This document shows, piece by piece, positions 17,267 to 26,494 of a stretch of 64,000 bases of DNA. Made by a program: the position numbers and the translations under genes. This DNA comes from Mucilaginibacter xinganensis. Its GTDB lineage: Bacteria > Bacteroidota > Bacteroidia > Sphingobacteriales > Sphingobacteriaceae. Below the pieces are notes generated by a model that made no database searches, was not told the origin of the DNA, and was given only the letters and a program-made list of their open reading frames with translations. The stretch is taken from NCBI RefSeq assembly GCF_002257585.1, contig NZ_CP022743.1, forward strand, positions 620,001 through 684,000. The letters run 5' to 3'. Numbering within the stretch: the first letter of the stretch is position 1; each line of letters opens with the position of its first letter.

Positions 17267-17940
17267 GGTTTGTCAATTTTTCGGGCAATAGCAAGCCCAT
17301 TAAAGAATTTCGTTCTTTTTAAAATTTGTTAGTTGATTGGTGAATTTTCCGGCTATTTACCGGGCGGTGGCTGATGTATTAGAATGTATAACTTATTTGC
17401 TTCATATGTTTTTGTTTCGGGTGTATTCAGGCAATAATTTCATGTAAGAGATTTCGCCCTGCTTTTAGCTGGCTGCCTTTTTTGGCCACCGGTTAGCACT
17501 TTAAATTTGTTTTTTATTATCTATAAGATGCGAAAACGGGGGCTAAGGTTACAGCAAAACGCTGGTTTTTGGTCAGTGGCGCATTTTCATCGGTAAGCGG
17601 CCCGTTTTTATCGGTCAACGGATTGGGGTGCTTTATAAATGGCTTAAACTAACGTTTGAACGACAATTGGCAAGAAGTAAAATTAAAGAAGCAGTTAAAA
17701 GTTGGCCCGGCATACAGGAGATCTGTTGCCATGCCGGGCGAAATTCCGACAGCCTTGTGGAAAACTTAAGAAATATAGCTCAAGGTGCTACTTAAGCGAA
17801 AGTGGAATCAATTTATTGGAAAGTTAAAGGATTTGAAAAGATTCTCGTCAAATCTTCTAGAAATCTACAGCATAATACTAACACTGTTGGGTAACTAGAG
17901 AAACCTAGATTAAATAAAGGTTTTGGTTAAGAGTGGCTTG
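17267..17940. other. Gene-free stretch with a 21-bp tandem repeat and a perfect hairpin
   Basis: The part next to 17266 must hold the promoter of the receptor gene. At 17559-17621 there are three imperfect 21-base tandem units (type CGCATTTTCATCGGTAAGCGG). On the minus strand these fall in a short open stretch encoding a PLTDKNGPLTDENAPLT-like pattern without a start codon. At 17705-17739 GCCCGGCAT and ATGCCGGGC form a 9-base-pair hairpin with a 17-nt loop. No convincing gene is seen. Confidence 0.6.
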
Positions 17941-18804
17941 TTAGCCGAGGACGCTTTTTATAATTTCTGCTGATTCTTCTTTCATTTTTTCATAAATTTC
18001 AATAAACCTTTCACATTTCGATTTTGCATATGCGGAACTTTTTTTTACAAACCCTGCTCGTTTACCTAAAAATTCAAAATTGTCGTGATAGTCCCAACAT
18101 AAATCCCAGGAACACCCTTCAACTTGAGGCAAGGCGACTTGTAGAAATGCATATTCAATCGTTTCAAATGTAGATCGTCCTATTTTTATTTTTCTTAGTT
18201 TTTTTAAGTTTAATATTGATAAAAATGAAGGAAATTCAGTTCTACATGTAATAAAACCTAATGAAAACACCTCGATATTTGGCAGTCCGGTTAAAAAGTC
18301 AAAGTTCTCTATTGGCTGATTCCAATCTAATGTGCCATCAATATGTAAATACTTTAAACTATTAATGCCTTTAAGGCCATCAAAATTTGAGACTCTCCGC
18401 AGATTTTCAAGATGTAGGGAAGTTAATTTTGTCAAATTTTGCAGTGGTGACAGATCAGAAAATCCTGATACATATTCAAGGATGACTTCTTCCAAATTAT
18501 ATAACCTCCCAATAAATTCTATATCTTTTGCTCTAAAAAAAGTCACTCTCAACCTTTTAAGTGATTTCAAGGTTTGTATCTTTTCAACTTGTTCGGTGCT
18601 CGGCTCATGCAAAGTAAGCTCTTCAATGTTGGGGCAGTCAAAAACTTGTTTCCAATTCGCATCCGTCTTACTAATTGTCAGAATTTTTACGGCTTCCTTG
18701 TCGGGAATATCGCTGTCAGTGGCATAGGCATATCGTTCTCTGTTTGGCACAATAGTCCAATAACCGTCGGTCCTGTCTAAAAAATCTCCAAAGTGGTGTT
18801 TCAT
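17941..18804 (-). CDS. Leucine-rich-repeat-like cytoplasmic protein, function unknown
   Basis: A protein of 287 residues with no signal peptide. Residues about 60-215 carry irregular leucine-rich repeats of 22-26 residues: CPNIEELTLHEPS, LKSLKRLRVTFF, LYNLEEVILEYVSG, LTKLTSLHLENLRR, INSLKYLHIDG, LPNIEVFSLGF, LKKLRKIKIGRS. LRRs usually form a curved protein-binding surface. The C-terminal 70 residues are charged and helical (KSKCERFIEIYEKMKEESAEI). It is an AT-rich single gene between two gene-free stretches, which suggests transfer. It could be an immunity-type or contact-dependent protein as seen in polymorphic toxin loci, but no toxin gene is adjacent. Function is not known. Confidence 0.7.
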   Translation of the reverse strand: MKHHFGDFLDRTDGYWTIVPNRERYAYATDSDIPDKEAVKILTISKTDANWKQVFDCPNIEELTLHEPSTEQVEKIQTLKSLKRLRVTFFRAKDIEFIGRLYNLEEVILEYVSGFSDLSPLQNLTKLTSLHLENLRRVSNFDGLKGINSLKYLHIDGTLDWNQPIENFDFLTGLPNIEVFSLGFITCRTEFPSFLSILNLKKLRKIKIGRSTFETIEYAFLQVALPQVEGCSWDLCWDYHDNFEFLGKRAGFVKKSSAYAKSKCERFIEIYEKMKEESAEIIKSVLG

Positions 18805-19040
18805 TTGGCAACTCTCAATTCATATTGGTCAAACTATTTCAAATATCAGTTTATTATAGAGTTTATTTAGGATTGCAAAATAAAAATTATTAAACGTCCG
18901 CTCCACTTAGGATAAAACGTGCTGTGCAAATAGCAGATCATCCAAAATACTTTTAACTCAAATGGTTCTAAAATAAACATAGGAACATTTTAATGAAACA
19001 AGGGATGGTAATGCAAATTTAACAACTAGACCAGGCTTGT

Positions 19041-19931
19041 TTAATAGTCAAACTCCGCTTTATGCTTTTCAACAAAACGGGCCAGCGTTACCGGTTGTTT
19101 CCCGGTAATTTTAGGAAAATTGTCGAAAGTTTCATCCGCACCGGGGATGGTTCCTGCTGCATAGCGTTTCCAGTGCTCATATACGCAACCCATATAGGCC
19201 ATCTCGGCACCGGAACTGATCATCGATTGTAAAAAAACTTCGGGCGAAAGCGGTTCGTAGCGAAACGGCTTGCCCGTTATAGCAGTCATGATAGCTGCAA
19301 TTTCGTAAAACGTTGCGGCATCGTAGCCTAACCTATACGTTTGGCCCGCATGTATTTCAGGGTGTGTTAATGCTAAGGCAGCTACCCGCGCAACGTCGTC
19401 CACATCTACCCAGCTCAGGCGTGCACCTTCAACATAAGCATGTAAGATCCCATTTTCAATTGCTTTTTTACCGCCATAACTCAACAGGTTTTGCATAAAC
19501 GTTTCAGGGCGTAAATGGGTGTAGGAAAACCCGTGCCATTCTATATATCTTTCTACCAGCTGGTGCCATGCCCAATGTGCTACGCTGGTGTCATCGCCAC
19601 CGCAAGCACCCAAATGAACCACATGCTGAACGCCTGCTTTTTTTGCGTTATCCAAAAATGTTTTGCTCTGCCGCAGCATATCAACGGTGTAACCGGTTAC
19701 GATCAAAACCCTGTCGATGTTTTTTAAAGCAGGCAGGTGCGTACTTTCATCATCAAAATCAAGGATAACGGTGGCGATCCCCATTTTATTAAAAGCAGCT
19801 GCTTTTTCCGGCGAGCGCACCGAAGCTATAATTTCAATTTCCTTATTTGAAAGCAGGAAACTTATTGTTTTGCTGCCTACCTGGCCGGTTGCCCCGGTGA
19901 TGAGGATTCTTGGAATTTTGGTGACTGACAT
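19041..19931 (-). CDS. NmrA-type NAD(P)-binding oxidoreductase
   Basis: Atypical short-chain dehydrogenase of 296 residues. The N-terminal Rossmann motif is ILITGATGQVGSKTISFLL (GxxGxxG form). It is followed by VLDFDDESTHLPALKNIDRVLIVTG and the NmrA-like substrate lobe (SYTHLRPETFMQNLLSY). These proteins either reduce small electrophiles such as quinones, or act as NAD(P) redox sensors. Its promoter has a perfect TAACTTTG -7 element ending only four bases before the ATG, implying a nearly leaderless message. It is encoded next to, and in the same direction as, a Crp-family regulator gene, but the two have separate promoter elements. Confidence 0.88.
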   Translation of the reverse strand: MSVTKIPRILITGATGQVGSKTISFLLSNKEIEIIASVRSPEKAAAFNKMGIATVILDFDDESTHLPALKNIDRVLIVTGYTVDMLRQSKTFLDNAKKAGVQHVVHLGACGGDDTSVAHWAWHQLVERYIEWHGFSYTHLRPETFMQNLLSYGGKKAIENGILHAYVEGARLSWVDVDDVARVAALALTHPEIHAGQTYRLGYDAATFYEIAAIMTAITGKPFRYEPLSPEVFLQSMISSGAEMAYMGCVYEHWKRYAAGTIPGADETFDNFPKITGKQPVTLARFVEKHKAEFDY

Positions 19932-19935
19932 GACG

Positions 19936-19943
19936 CAAAGTTA
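19936..19943 (-). promoter_or_regulatory. TAACTTTG -7 element, almost leaderless
   Basis: On the minus strand TAACTTTG is followed by GCGTC-type spacing of four bases and the ATG of the NmrA-type gene. It matches TAnnTTTG exactly. The expected transcription start would be at or next to the start codon. Confidence 0.5.
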
Positions 19944-19998
19944 CCCTTTAGCCAAGCGGCGGCCGTTGATCCAGGTCAGGAAATAGCCTTGATCCATG

Positions 19999-20589
19999 TC
20001 AACCGGCTGACTTTCTAAGCGCAATGTTTTTCCTGATCCGGCTCAGGGTTTCCGGGGCGAGCCCAAGGTATGATGCGATTAAATTTTGAGGCACCCTTTG
20101 CACCAGCGCCGGGTTGCTTTCTATAAGCGATGTGTATTTTTCCTCGGCTGTGTGGGTAACCGAACTGATTAACCTCCGTTCTTTGGTAAAAAGGCTGTTT
20201 TGAAAAAGTATCCGAAAGTAGCGATCCATTTTGGGGACCTTCAGGGTCATTTCTTCAAACGCCTCAGGCGAGATCATTAAAACTTCAGCATCTTCTATGG
20301 CATCAATATTAATTACCGCCTTTTCGCCCGTAAAAAAACTGTGCATATCCGAGGTCCACCAGCCTTCCAGGGCAAACATGTTCATATGCTCATCTCCCTT
20401 GTCATCCACGTTGTATGACCGTAACAGCCCTTTTTCAACAAAGGCCATGTATTTGCAAACATCACCAGCCTGGAGTAAATACTGCCGCTTCCGAAGCTTT
20501 TTAAAGGTGAAAAAAGTTTTTACAACTTCCTTCTCCGCATCGGTAAGGGATACTTTTTGTAGTATATGAGAAAAGAAGACTTCGAACAT
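19999..20589 (-). CDS. Crp/Fnr-family transcriptional regulator
   Basis: A protein of 196 residues with an N-terminal cyclic-nucleotide-binding-like beta-roll (residues about 25-125, including YLLQAGDVCKYMAFVEKGLLRSY) and a C-terminal helix-turn-helix (PQNLIASYLGLAPETLSRIRK). The roll lacks the classical cAMP-contacting arginine-serine segment, which is usual for Bacteroidota members whose ligand is unknown. Two genes for this class occur in the window (the other ends at 48197). The close position to the NmrA-type reductase hints at a redox or electrophile response, but this is not shown by the sequence. Its promoter contains a perfect TAAATTTG box about 18 bases ahead of the ATG. Confidence 0.9.
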   Translation of the reverse strand: MFEVFFSHILQKVSLTDAEKEVVKTFFTFKKLRKRQYLLQAGDVCKYMAFVEKGLLRSYNVDDKGDEHMNMFALEGWWTSDMHSFFTGEKAVINIDAIEDAEVLMISPEAFEEMTLKVPKMDRYFRILFQNSLFTKERRLISSVTHTAEEKYTSLIESNPALVQRVPQNLIASYLGLAPETLSRIRKNIALRKSAG

Positions 20590-20607
20590 TGCTGATTTAT
20601 ATCATTG

Positions 20608-20615
20608 CAAATTTA
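20608..20615 (-). promoter_or_regulatory. TAAATTTG -7 element of the Crp-family gene
   Basis: Exact TAnnTTTG match on the minus strand, about 18 bases upstream of the start codon at 20589. A weaker TTTCG element lies further upstream. Confidence 0.4.
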
Positions 20616-20686
20616 GCGTTTTTGAAACTCCGAAATGTATGAAGTTGATGCCTGACCGGTTTATTATAATACTGCTCATGCTGCCT

Positions 20687-22192
20687 TTAATCGGGGCTTT
20701 CCTGTAGTTGGCTGTCCAGCTGTGCTAAAAACTTTTCGGCGTTGCTTAAATGAGTTTGCTGCTTTTCAGTTACCATTTTATCAAAGGTATTTACCAGCAT
20801 CCCCAACCGGGGATTTTTAAGAAAGAAACTGCGGTGGCTGTGCATAAACCGCCAAAACAATCCATCCCACAACGGTTGCCACCCCCCTTTTTCATAATCA
20901 CTCATTTTCATTAAATAATTACTGCCGCTTATATAGGGTTTTGTGGTCATCAGGCCGCCATCGGCAAACTGTGTCATACCATAAACGTTGGGCACCATTA
21001 CCCAATCGTAGGCATCAATAAACATTTCCATGAACCAACGGTACACCTCATCCGGATCAAATTCACACAGCTGCATAAAATTGCCGAGTACCATCAGCCT
21101 TTCTATGTGGTGGCAATAGCCGGTCTGTAAAATCTTTTTAATGGTGATATCAATAGGCGCTACGCCCGTTTCGCCTGTCCAAAAGCTGTGCGGAATTTTT
21201 CTTTTAAATTTCCAATAGTTGGTTGTACGCTGCTTCCCACCTTCGCGTTCATATACAAGATGGATGAATTCGCGCCAGCCCATTATCTGCCTTATAAATC
21301 CTTCCACAGAATTTAGCGGGATGTTATATTGCTTTGCCGCTGCCAGGGCCCCGTCAATAATTTGCTGGGGTTGCAGCAGCCCAATATTAAGCATGGGTGT
21401 TAACACAGAATGATGGAGTACTGATTCTTTTGCCACAATTACATCCTCGTAAACACCAAATTTTTCAAAGCGGGTTTTTAAGAAATCATCCAGCCAGTTT
21501 TCAGCATCGTTAAATGTTACTACAAATAAACACGGACCGGCTACCGAGCCGTAATTATTAGGAAAATGTGTCTTTACATACTGTTTGGCCTCGGTTACAA
21601 ACTTATTTTCGCCGGGGAATTCAAGCGCAGGTACTTTTTCTTTTTTAGGGAATTTCTGCCGGTTATCCGCATCAAATGTCCATTGGCCGCCAATTGGTTT
21701 ACCATCCGCTTCCATCAGTATATTTTTTTGCCGCCGCTGCCAGTTGTAAAAATCGGTTTGAAAATAGGCTTTCTTTTTGCTGAAATAGAATTCCGTGCTT
21801 TCGGGCGTGTTTAAGAAATTTGGGCTTTCGTAAATATGGAGCGTTATTTTATTTTTAGTGCAGGCACCCTGCATCCTTTTTAGTAACCAGTCATCTGCCA
21901 CTGCGGCAATGTGTATTTGGGTTATATTTTTTTCAGCTAGGTTTGCCACCAGCTGCCTGCAATCATTTTCTTTTACCCCCGTTTCAATGTAATTAACAAC
22001 GTAATTACTTTGTTGCAGCCAGTTTTCATAAAATTTCATGCTTGCCCTGTGCAGCACCAGTTTTTGTTGATGAAAATTATATTGCCGGAAAAACAGCCAT
22101 TCTTCCACCAGATAAACCACCCGTCCTTCCTGTAATGCAGGGTGGTTTTGAAATAATTGGTGAGGAAAAATAATTGTGACTGAATTTACCAT
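20687..22192 (-). CDS. Cryptochrome/photolyase-related protein (PhrB-like), Fe-S ligands missing
   Basis: FAD-dependent protein of 501 residues of the deoxyribodipyrimidine photolyase-related group, whose characterised members are (6-4) photolyases such as PhrB. The N-terminal alpha/beta domain starts TIIFPHQLFQNHPAL. The C-terminal FAD domain has HHIERLMVLGNFMQL, the segment DAYDWVMVPNVYGM, and ADGGLMTTKPYISGSNY. In PhrB, four cysteines hold a 4Fe-4S cluster. Here the corresponding stretch reads MSDYEKGGWQPLWDGLFW, and there is no cysteine at all after the one in FMQLCEF, so the cluster is very probably absent. It is followed 115 bases upstream on the same strand by a CRY-DASH gene, forming a light-repair pair. 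Enzymatic activity without the cluster is open. Confidence 0.88.
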   Translation of the reverse strand: MVNSVTIIFPHQLFQNHPALQEGRVVYLVEEWLFFRQYNFHQQKLVLHRASMKFYENWLQQSNYVVNYIETGVKENDCRQLVANLAEKNITQIHIAAVADDWLLKRMQGACTKNKITLHIYESPNFLNTPESTEFYFSKKKAYFQTDFYNWQRRQKNILMEADGKPIGGQWTFDADNRQKFPKKEKVPALEFPGENKFVTEAKQYVKTHFPNNYGSVAGPCLFVVTFNDAENWLDDFLKTRFEKFGVYEDVIVAKESVLHHSVLTPMLNIGLLQPQQIIDGALAAAKQYNIPLNSVEGFIRQIMGWREFIHLVYEREGGKQRTTNYWKFKRKIPHSFWTGETGVAPIDITIKKILQTGYCHHIERLMVLGNFMQLCEFDPDEVYRWFMEMFIDAYDWVMVPNVYGMTQFADGGLMTTKPYISGSNYLMKMSDYEKGGWQPLWDGLFWRFMHSHRSFFLKNPRLGMLVNTFDKMVTEKQQTHLSNAEKFLAQLDSQLQESPD

Positions 22193-22307
22193 GGCCTGTT
22201 AAACGCTAAGCTGTGTTATATATTAAAAATGGCTTCAAAGGCTGTATTGCCCTGTAAAGCCACGCGAAATTGATGCTAAGCTTTAATATTTACGTGATTT
22301 ATTGCCA

Positions 22308-23615
22308 TTAAGACTTTTCATGAAGCCAAAGTTGCTGAAAAGTCCCGTTGGAATCGTAGGTAGCTGCTTGTTTGGCAATATTAAAATATCGGTTGGTTCT
22401 GGGGTCGTTCCCTACACCTGCCAGATAGGCCCAGTTACCCCAGTTATTGCACACATCGTAATCAATCAATTGCTGCTCAAAATAGGCTGCACCGTAGCGC
22501 CAGTCTAAATGCAGATCGTTGCACAAATAGCTGGCTACATTTTGCCTGCCCCTGTTGCTCATAAAACCGGTGAGGTTTAGCTCGGTCATATTTGCATCTA
22601 TAAACGGGACCCCGGTTTTACCGGTTATCCAGTTATTCAACGCAGTATTAAACAGTGCCGGATCAGCTGCTTTTGACTGCTGGTTACCCGACCTTAAGAA
22701 ATAATGTTGCGCGTTCTTTTCCATACAAAACCCAAAATAATCCCGCCACAGCAATTCAAAAATCAACCAGTAAGTAGAGTCGTTAGCGCCGTACAGGGCT
22801 TCGTACGATTTTACCTCTTGATAAATCTCTTTTGGGGAGATGCAGCCCAAAGCCAGCCACGCAGAGAATTTTGACGAGTACCTTTCGCCGACCATTCCAT
22901 TACGTGTGTTTTTATAGGTTGACAAGGCTTGCGTTTGGTAAAAGTAATATTGTAAACGCTGATAGGCTGCTTCCGCCCCGCCTCTAAATTGAATCGCAGC
23001 ACGCGGATCAGCCGTTACATCACCCGGAATTAATTTATTGAGCCGATCTAAATTTAATGGCGCTATTTGGGGTGAGGTAATTCGGGATGGTGGAGGGAAT
23101 ACCGCCCTGACGGCTACGGCTTTTTCCGTTCTTTTTCTGAATTCTGTAAAGATCTCCGGCAATTGCCCGACCGGAAAAGGGAGATCGGATGAGTGGAAGA
23201 GGTTCCGGCATTCAAAAGTTAAAAAAGTACAGTTCAATTTAAGCAGTTCACCGGCTACTTTTTCTGCCGTTTCCAGCTCTTCCGGCGCAACTTCTTTTTC
23301 CGCATAAAGGCTTTTTGCGCCAGTTTCTTTTGCAAGCCGGGAAATCTCCTTTCCCGGCTCGCCGCTGAGTAACAATAACCCGGAGCCGGCTGCCCGTAAA
23401 TCTTCATCCAGTTGCTGCAAACTTTCTTTCAGAAATTTCATCCGAAAATCTCCGGCTTTTTTAAACCCAAACTTTGTTGTTTGGAAAAGCGAATTGTCAA
23501 GGCAATAAAATGGGATCACTTCATCATTTTCCGCTATTACTTTAAACAAACATTCATTATCACGTAAACGGAGGTTAGTTTTAAACCATACCAAAGCGAC
23601 TCTTTTTGCAGCCAT
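22308..23615 (-). CDS. Cryptochrome DASH
   Basis: FAD- and antenna-binding flavoprotein of 435 residues of the CRY-DASH group, which repairs cyclobutane dimers mainly in single-stranded DNA and may sense light. The start is VALVWFKTNLRLRDNECLF, the standard photolyase N-terminus. FAD-binding segments include TRNGMVGERYSSKFSAWLALGCISP, WRDYFGFCM, TGVPFIDANMTELNLTGFMSNRGRQNVAS and DWRYGAAYFEQQLIDYDVCNNWGNW. The GFMSNRGRQ and YDVCNNWGNW forms point to DASH rather than class I CPD photolyase. Same strand as the PhrB-like gene that follows; together they suggest exposure to sunlight. No light-sensor regulator is adjacent. Confidence 0.92.
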   Translation of the reverse strand: MAAKRVALVWFKTNLRLRDNECLFKVIAENDEVIPFYCLDNSLFQTTKFGFKKAGDFRMKFLKESLQQLDEDLRAAGSGLLLLSGEPGKEISRLAKETGAKSLYAEKEVAPEELETAEKVAGELLKLNCTFLTFECRNLFHSSDLPFPVGQLPEIFTEFRKRTEKAVAVRAVFPPPSRITSPQIAPLNLDRLNKLIPGDVTADPRAAIQFRGGAEAAYQRLQYYFYQTQALSTYKNTRNGMVGERYSSKFSAWLALGCISPKEIYQEVKSYEALYGANDSTYWLIFELLWRDYFGFCMEKNAQHYFLRSGNQQSKAADPALFNTALNNWITGKTGVPFIDANMTELNLTGFMSNRGRQNVASYLCNDLHLDWRYGAAYFEQQLIDYDVCNNWGNWAYLAGVGNDPRTNRYFNIAKQAATYDSNGTFQQLWLHEKS

Positions 23616-23799
23616 ATTTTCGTCCTATTAATAGAAGCGTTTATTACAGGCGGTCTTAAATCACCAACGCTCCCTAAATATATACGAATAAGGTAAAAAA
23701 ACAGATCATTGTTAGGTAAGCTGCTGGTGATGGGGATAAATTATTTTGGTGCAGCTACGTAAGTTCCAGAAATAGGAGCATCGTAAAAACGGATATGCC

Positions 23800-26166
23800 T
23801 TATTCTGTTCTTAAACTCTTTATAGGGTTAACAATTGCTGCTTTAACAGATTCATAACTAACCGTAAGCAAGGCAATGCTCAATGCTGCCAGCGATGCCG
23901 TGAAAAATACCAGCCAGCTGACATCAATATGGTAGGCAAAGCCCGCCAGCCAACTGTTCACCAGGTACCGGGAAAGTGGTACAGCTATAGCTATAGCAAT
24001 CAGGATTAACCTGGTGATGCCGGACGATAATAAATAAACCAGGTTTAATACAGATGCGCCTAATACTTTGCGTACACCAACCTCTTTGGTGCGCTGTTCG
24101 GCCATAAAGGCAGATAAGCCGTATAAGCCCAGGCAGGAGATAAAAATGCCCAAAATAGCGAACAGGTTAAATATATTACCCATTTGTTGTTCGCCTTTAT
24201 AAAGATTGGCAAGGTCCTGGTCAAGAAAATTAAATTTGAAAGGGTAGGCCGGGTTGAGATCCCTGCTGATTGTTGTTAAAGCCTTTATGGTAGCATTGGT
24301 TTTTCCGGGTTGTGTCCGCACCACTGCAAAACCGCCCATCTTATTAAAAGGCATAACCAATGGTTCGATGGCCTGCTGTATTGGCTTAAAATTAAAGTCT
24401 TTTACCACGCCGACAATAGTGCCCTTGTTACCCCACAGCGTTAAAGGTTTACCCACAGCAGTATTAGCGTTTAAACCCATAATACCCGCCATTTTTTCGT
24501 TAATCATGTAGTTATTTGAATCGGTCTTAAATGCCCTTGAAAAACTTCGGCCATTCAATAACTTCATTCTGAATGCGTGTACGAAATCTTCATTTACTGC
24601 CATTACCGGGATGGAGATCTGTGAGTGGGGATCTTTCCCATCCCATCCTACGCTAATTGTCCAGCCCCCCAGGTTGGTGGGCAAATCAGAAGTGATAGCA
24701 AAATCGCTTGTTAGCGGGTTTTGGGTTAACGCATCTTTAAAAGCCTGTTGCTTGTTCCAGATATCCCCCGTCATTGGTATATACAATAGGTTAGCCTTCT
24801 CGAAGCCGGGACTTCTATCTTTGATATACTTAAGTTGATTATAGATAACACCTGTGCCCACCAACAAGACGATAGAGACCATGAATTGGATTACAACCAA
24901 CGCGTTGCGGAACAATAAATTGCCACCCATTGACTTTACATTCCCTTTGAGTACTTTAACCGGGTTAAAGCCGGAAAGAAATAAGGCAGGATAGCTTCCG
25001 GAGATGAGTCCGGTTAGCAAGGCAATCCCTATAAGACTTAGCCAAAGCTTCGCATCTGAAACATCTATGGTGAGTTTTCTGTTGGCCAGTTCATTAAATC
25101 CAGGCAGGAATAGATGAACGATCACGAGCGCAAGTAACAGGGAGAGAAAAGAAATAAATACAGATTCGCTTAAAAATTGCAGGATCAACTGTCCCCGTAC
25201 AGCGCCTGCCACTTTGCGCAAGCCAATTTCTTTTGCCCTCCGGGCTGAACGCGCGGTAGCCAGGTTCATGAAGTTGATACAGGCTACTACAAGAATCAAA
25301 ATAGCGATGATAAAAAAGATATTTACGTATTGCGCATTTCCGTGCCCGGGCAAGTCTCCCAGTCTTTCGGGGGCCAGGTGGATTTTGGTTAAGGGCTGCA
25401 ATTGGAACGATGCCTTTGTTCCGGGGCTGTGCTTCTGGAAAATCTGGTCAATTTGTTTTTCCAGCCGTAATAAATTGGGGGTGGAAGGGTCAAAACTCCT
25501 ATCCAATTGAACATAGTCGTAAAGATTGAAGTTATCCCAGGTGTTATTTTTCAAATCGTCAAAGGTTTTGGCCAGGGAGGCCATCGGAAGAATGAAGTCA
25601 AATTGAAGATCAGAATTCGCAGGTATGTTGGCTAAAACCCCTGTTACTACTACGTTTTCCTGATTGTCTTTCCTTATTACCTTACCAATGGGGTCTTCGT
25701 TTCCGAAATATTTTGTTGCCATTTCTTGTGTTATTAAAACGGCATCTTGCTGCTTTAGTGCGGTGGTGCGATCACCCTTCACCAACGGATAGGAGAACAC
25801 ATCCATGAAACTCGGATCGGCATAAAAAACACGTTTCTCTTCAAATTTTTTGGCGCCTGTTTGCAGCAGGGTAGCAGTACTTAAGCCCAAACGAACCGTG
25901 TTCCTGATAGTTGGCATTTCTGCTTTCAATCCGGCAGGCATACCTGCCGAGTTTGCTGCGCTTTTTGAATTGCCAAAATCGTTGGTGATGCGGTATATTT
26001 GGTTGGCATTTTTATGAAATTTGTCATAGCTTAATTCATTTTGCACCCAAAGAAAGATCAGGATACTTGATGCTATGCCTATCGCTAGTCCTGTAATATT
26101 AATAATAGAATATGCTTTATCCTTTATGATATTCCTGTAGGCAAGTTTAAAATACGTTTTGAACAT
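23800..26166 (-). CDS. FtsX/MacB-type ABC transporter permease (no ATPase nearby)
   Basis: Inner-membrane protein of 788 residues with the duplicated layout common in Bacteroidota: an N-terminal helix (YSIINITGLAIGIASSILIFLW), a MacB-like periplasmic domain, a first FtsX block (NIFFIIAILILVVACINFMNLATARSARRAKEIG), a second periplasmic domain, and a second FtsX block ending AEQRTKEVGVRKVLGASV. Such permeases act with a LolD/MacB-type ATPase to transmit force across the envelope for export of lipoproteins, peptides or drugs. No ATPase gene lies beside it, so it must borrow one or act as a sensor. Length and domain order are complete. Confidence 0.93.
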   Translation of the reverse strand: MFKTYFKLAYRNIIKDKAYSIINITGLAIGIASSILIFLWVQNELSYDKFHKNANQIYRITNDFGNSKSAANSAGMPAGLKAEMPTIRNTVRLGLSTATLLQTGAKKFEEKRVFYADPSFMDVFSYPLVKGDRTTALKQQDAVLITQEMATKYFGNEDPIGKVIRKDNQENVVVTGVLANIPANSDLQFDFILPMASLAKTFDDLKNNTWDNFNLYDYVQLDRSFDPSTPNLLRLEKQIDQIFQKHSPGTKASFQLQPLTKIHLAPERLGDLPGHGNAQYVNIFFIIAILILVVACINFMNLATARSARRAKEIGLRKVAGAVRGQLILQFLSESVFISFLSLLLALVIVHLFLPGFNELANRKLTIDVSDAKLWLSLIGIALLTGLISGSYPALFLSGFNPVKVLKGNVKSMGGNLLFRNALVVIQFMVSIVLLVGTGVIYNQLKYIKDRSPGFEKANLLYIPMTGDIWNKQQAFKDALTQNPLTSDFAITSDLPTNLGGWTISVGWDGKDPHSQISIPVMAVNEDFVHAFRMKLLNGRSFSRAFKTDSNNYMINEKMAGIMGLNANTAVGKPLTLWGNKGTIVGVVKDFNFKPIQQAIEPLVMPFNKMGGFAVVRTQPGKTNATIKALTTISRDLNPAYPFKFNFLDQDLANLYKGEQQMGNIFNLFAILGIFISCLGLYGLSAFMAEQRTKEVGVRKVLGASVLNLVYLLSSGITRLILIAIAIAVPLSRYLVNSWLAGFAYHIDVSWLVFFTASLAALSIALLTVSYESVKAAIVNPIKSLRTE

Positions 26167-26494
26167 AGCTTTATTTCTTTGAATGAGTATCTAAATTGAA
26201 AGTTACCAACTTAGTTCATTGATAGGTGTTTAAAACCCGTGCCATTAATTCAACTATCTGATAAGCAATAATTTAATTGAAATTTGTTTGCGATGCCGTT
26301 CGGAAACGTTACAACAAGTGTGCGCATTTGATCACTGGTAAAATGAAGATCCCACAGTGAGAATAAACCAGTTTTTAGATCAACTGCTGATGTTGAATAA
26401 ATTAGGGTGGTTTTAATCCTGATCCGGGCTGGGTTTAAGTAACCGAATTATGTAGAAACGCTTAATCGAACATTTATACTAATAACACACGTGT
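26167..26494. other. Gene-free stretch ahead of the permease
   Basis: No supported gene, hairpin terminator or repeat was found. The part near 26166-26230 should contain the permease promoter; a near-consensus TAACTTTC lies there on the minus strand. Confidence 0.4.
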
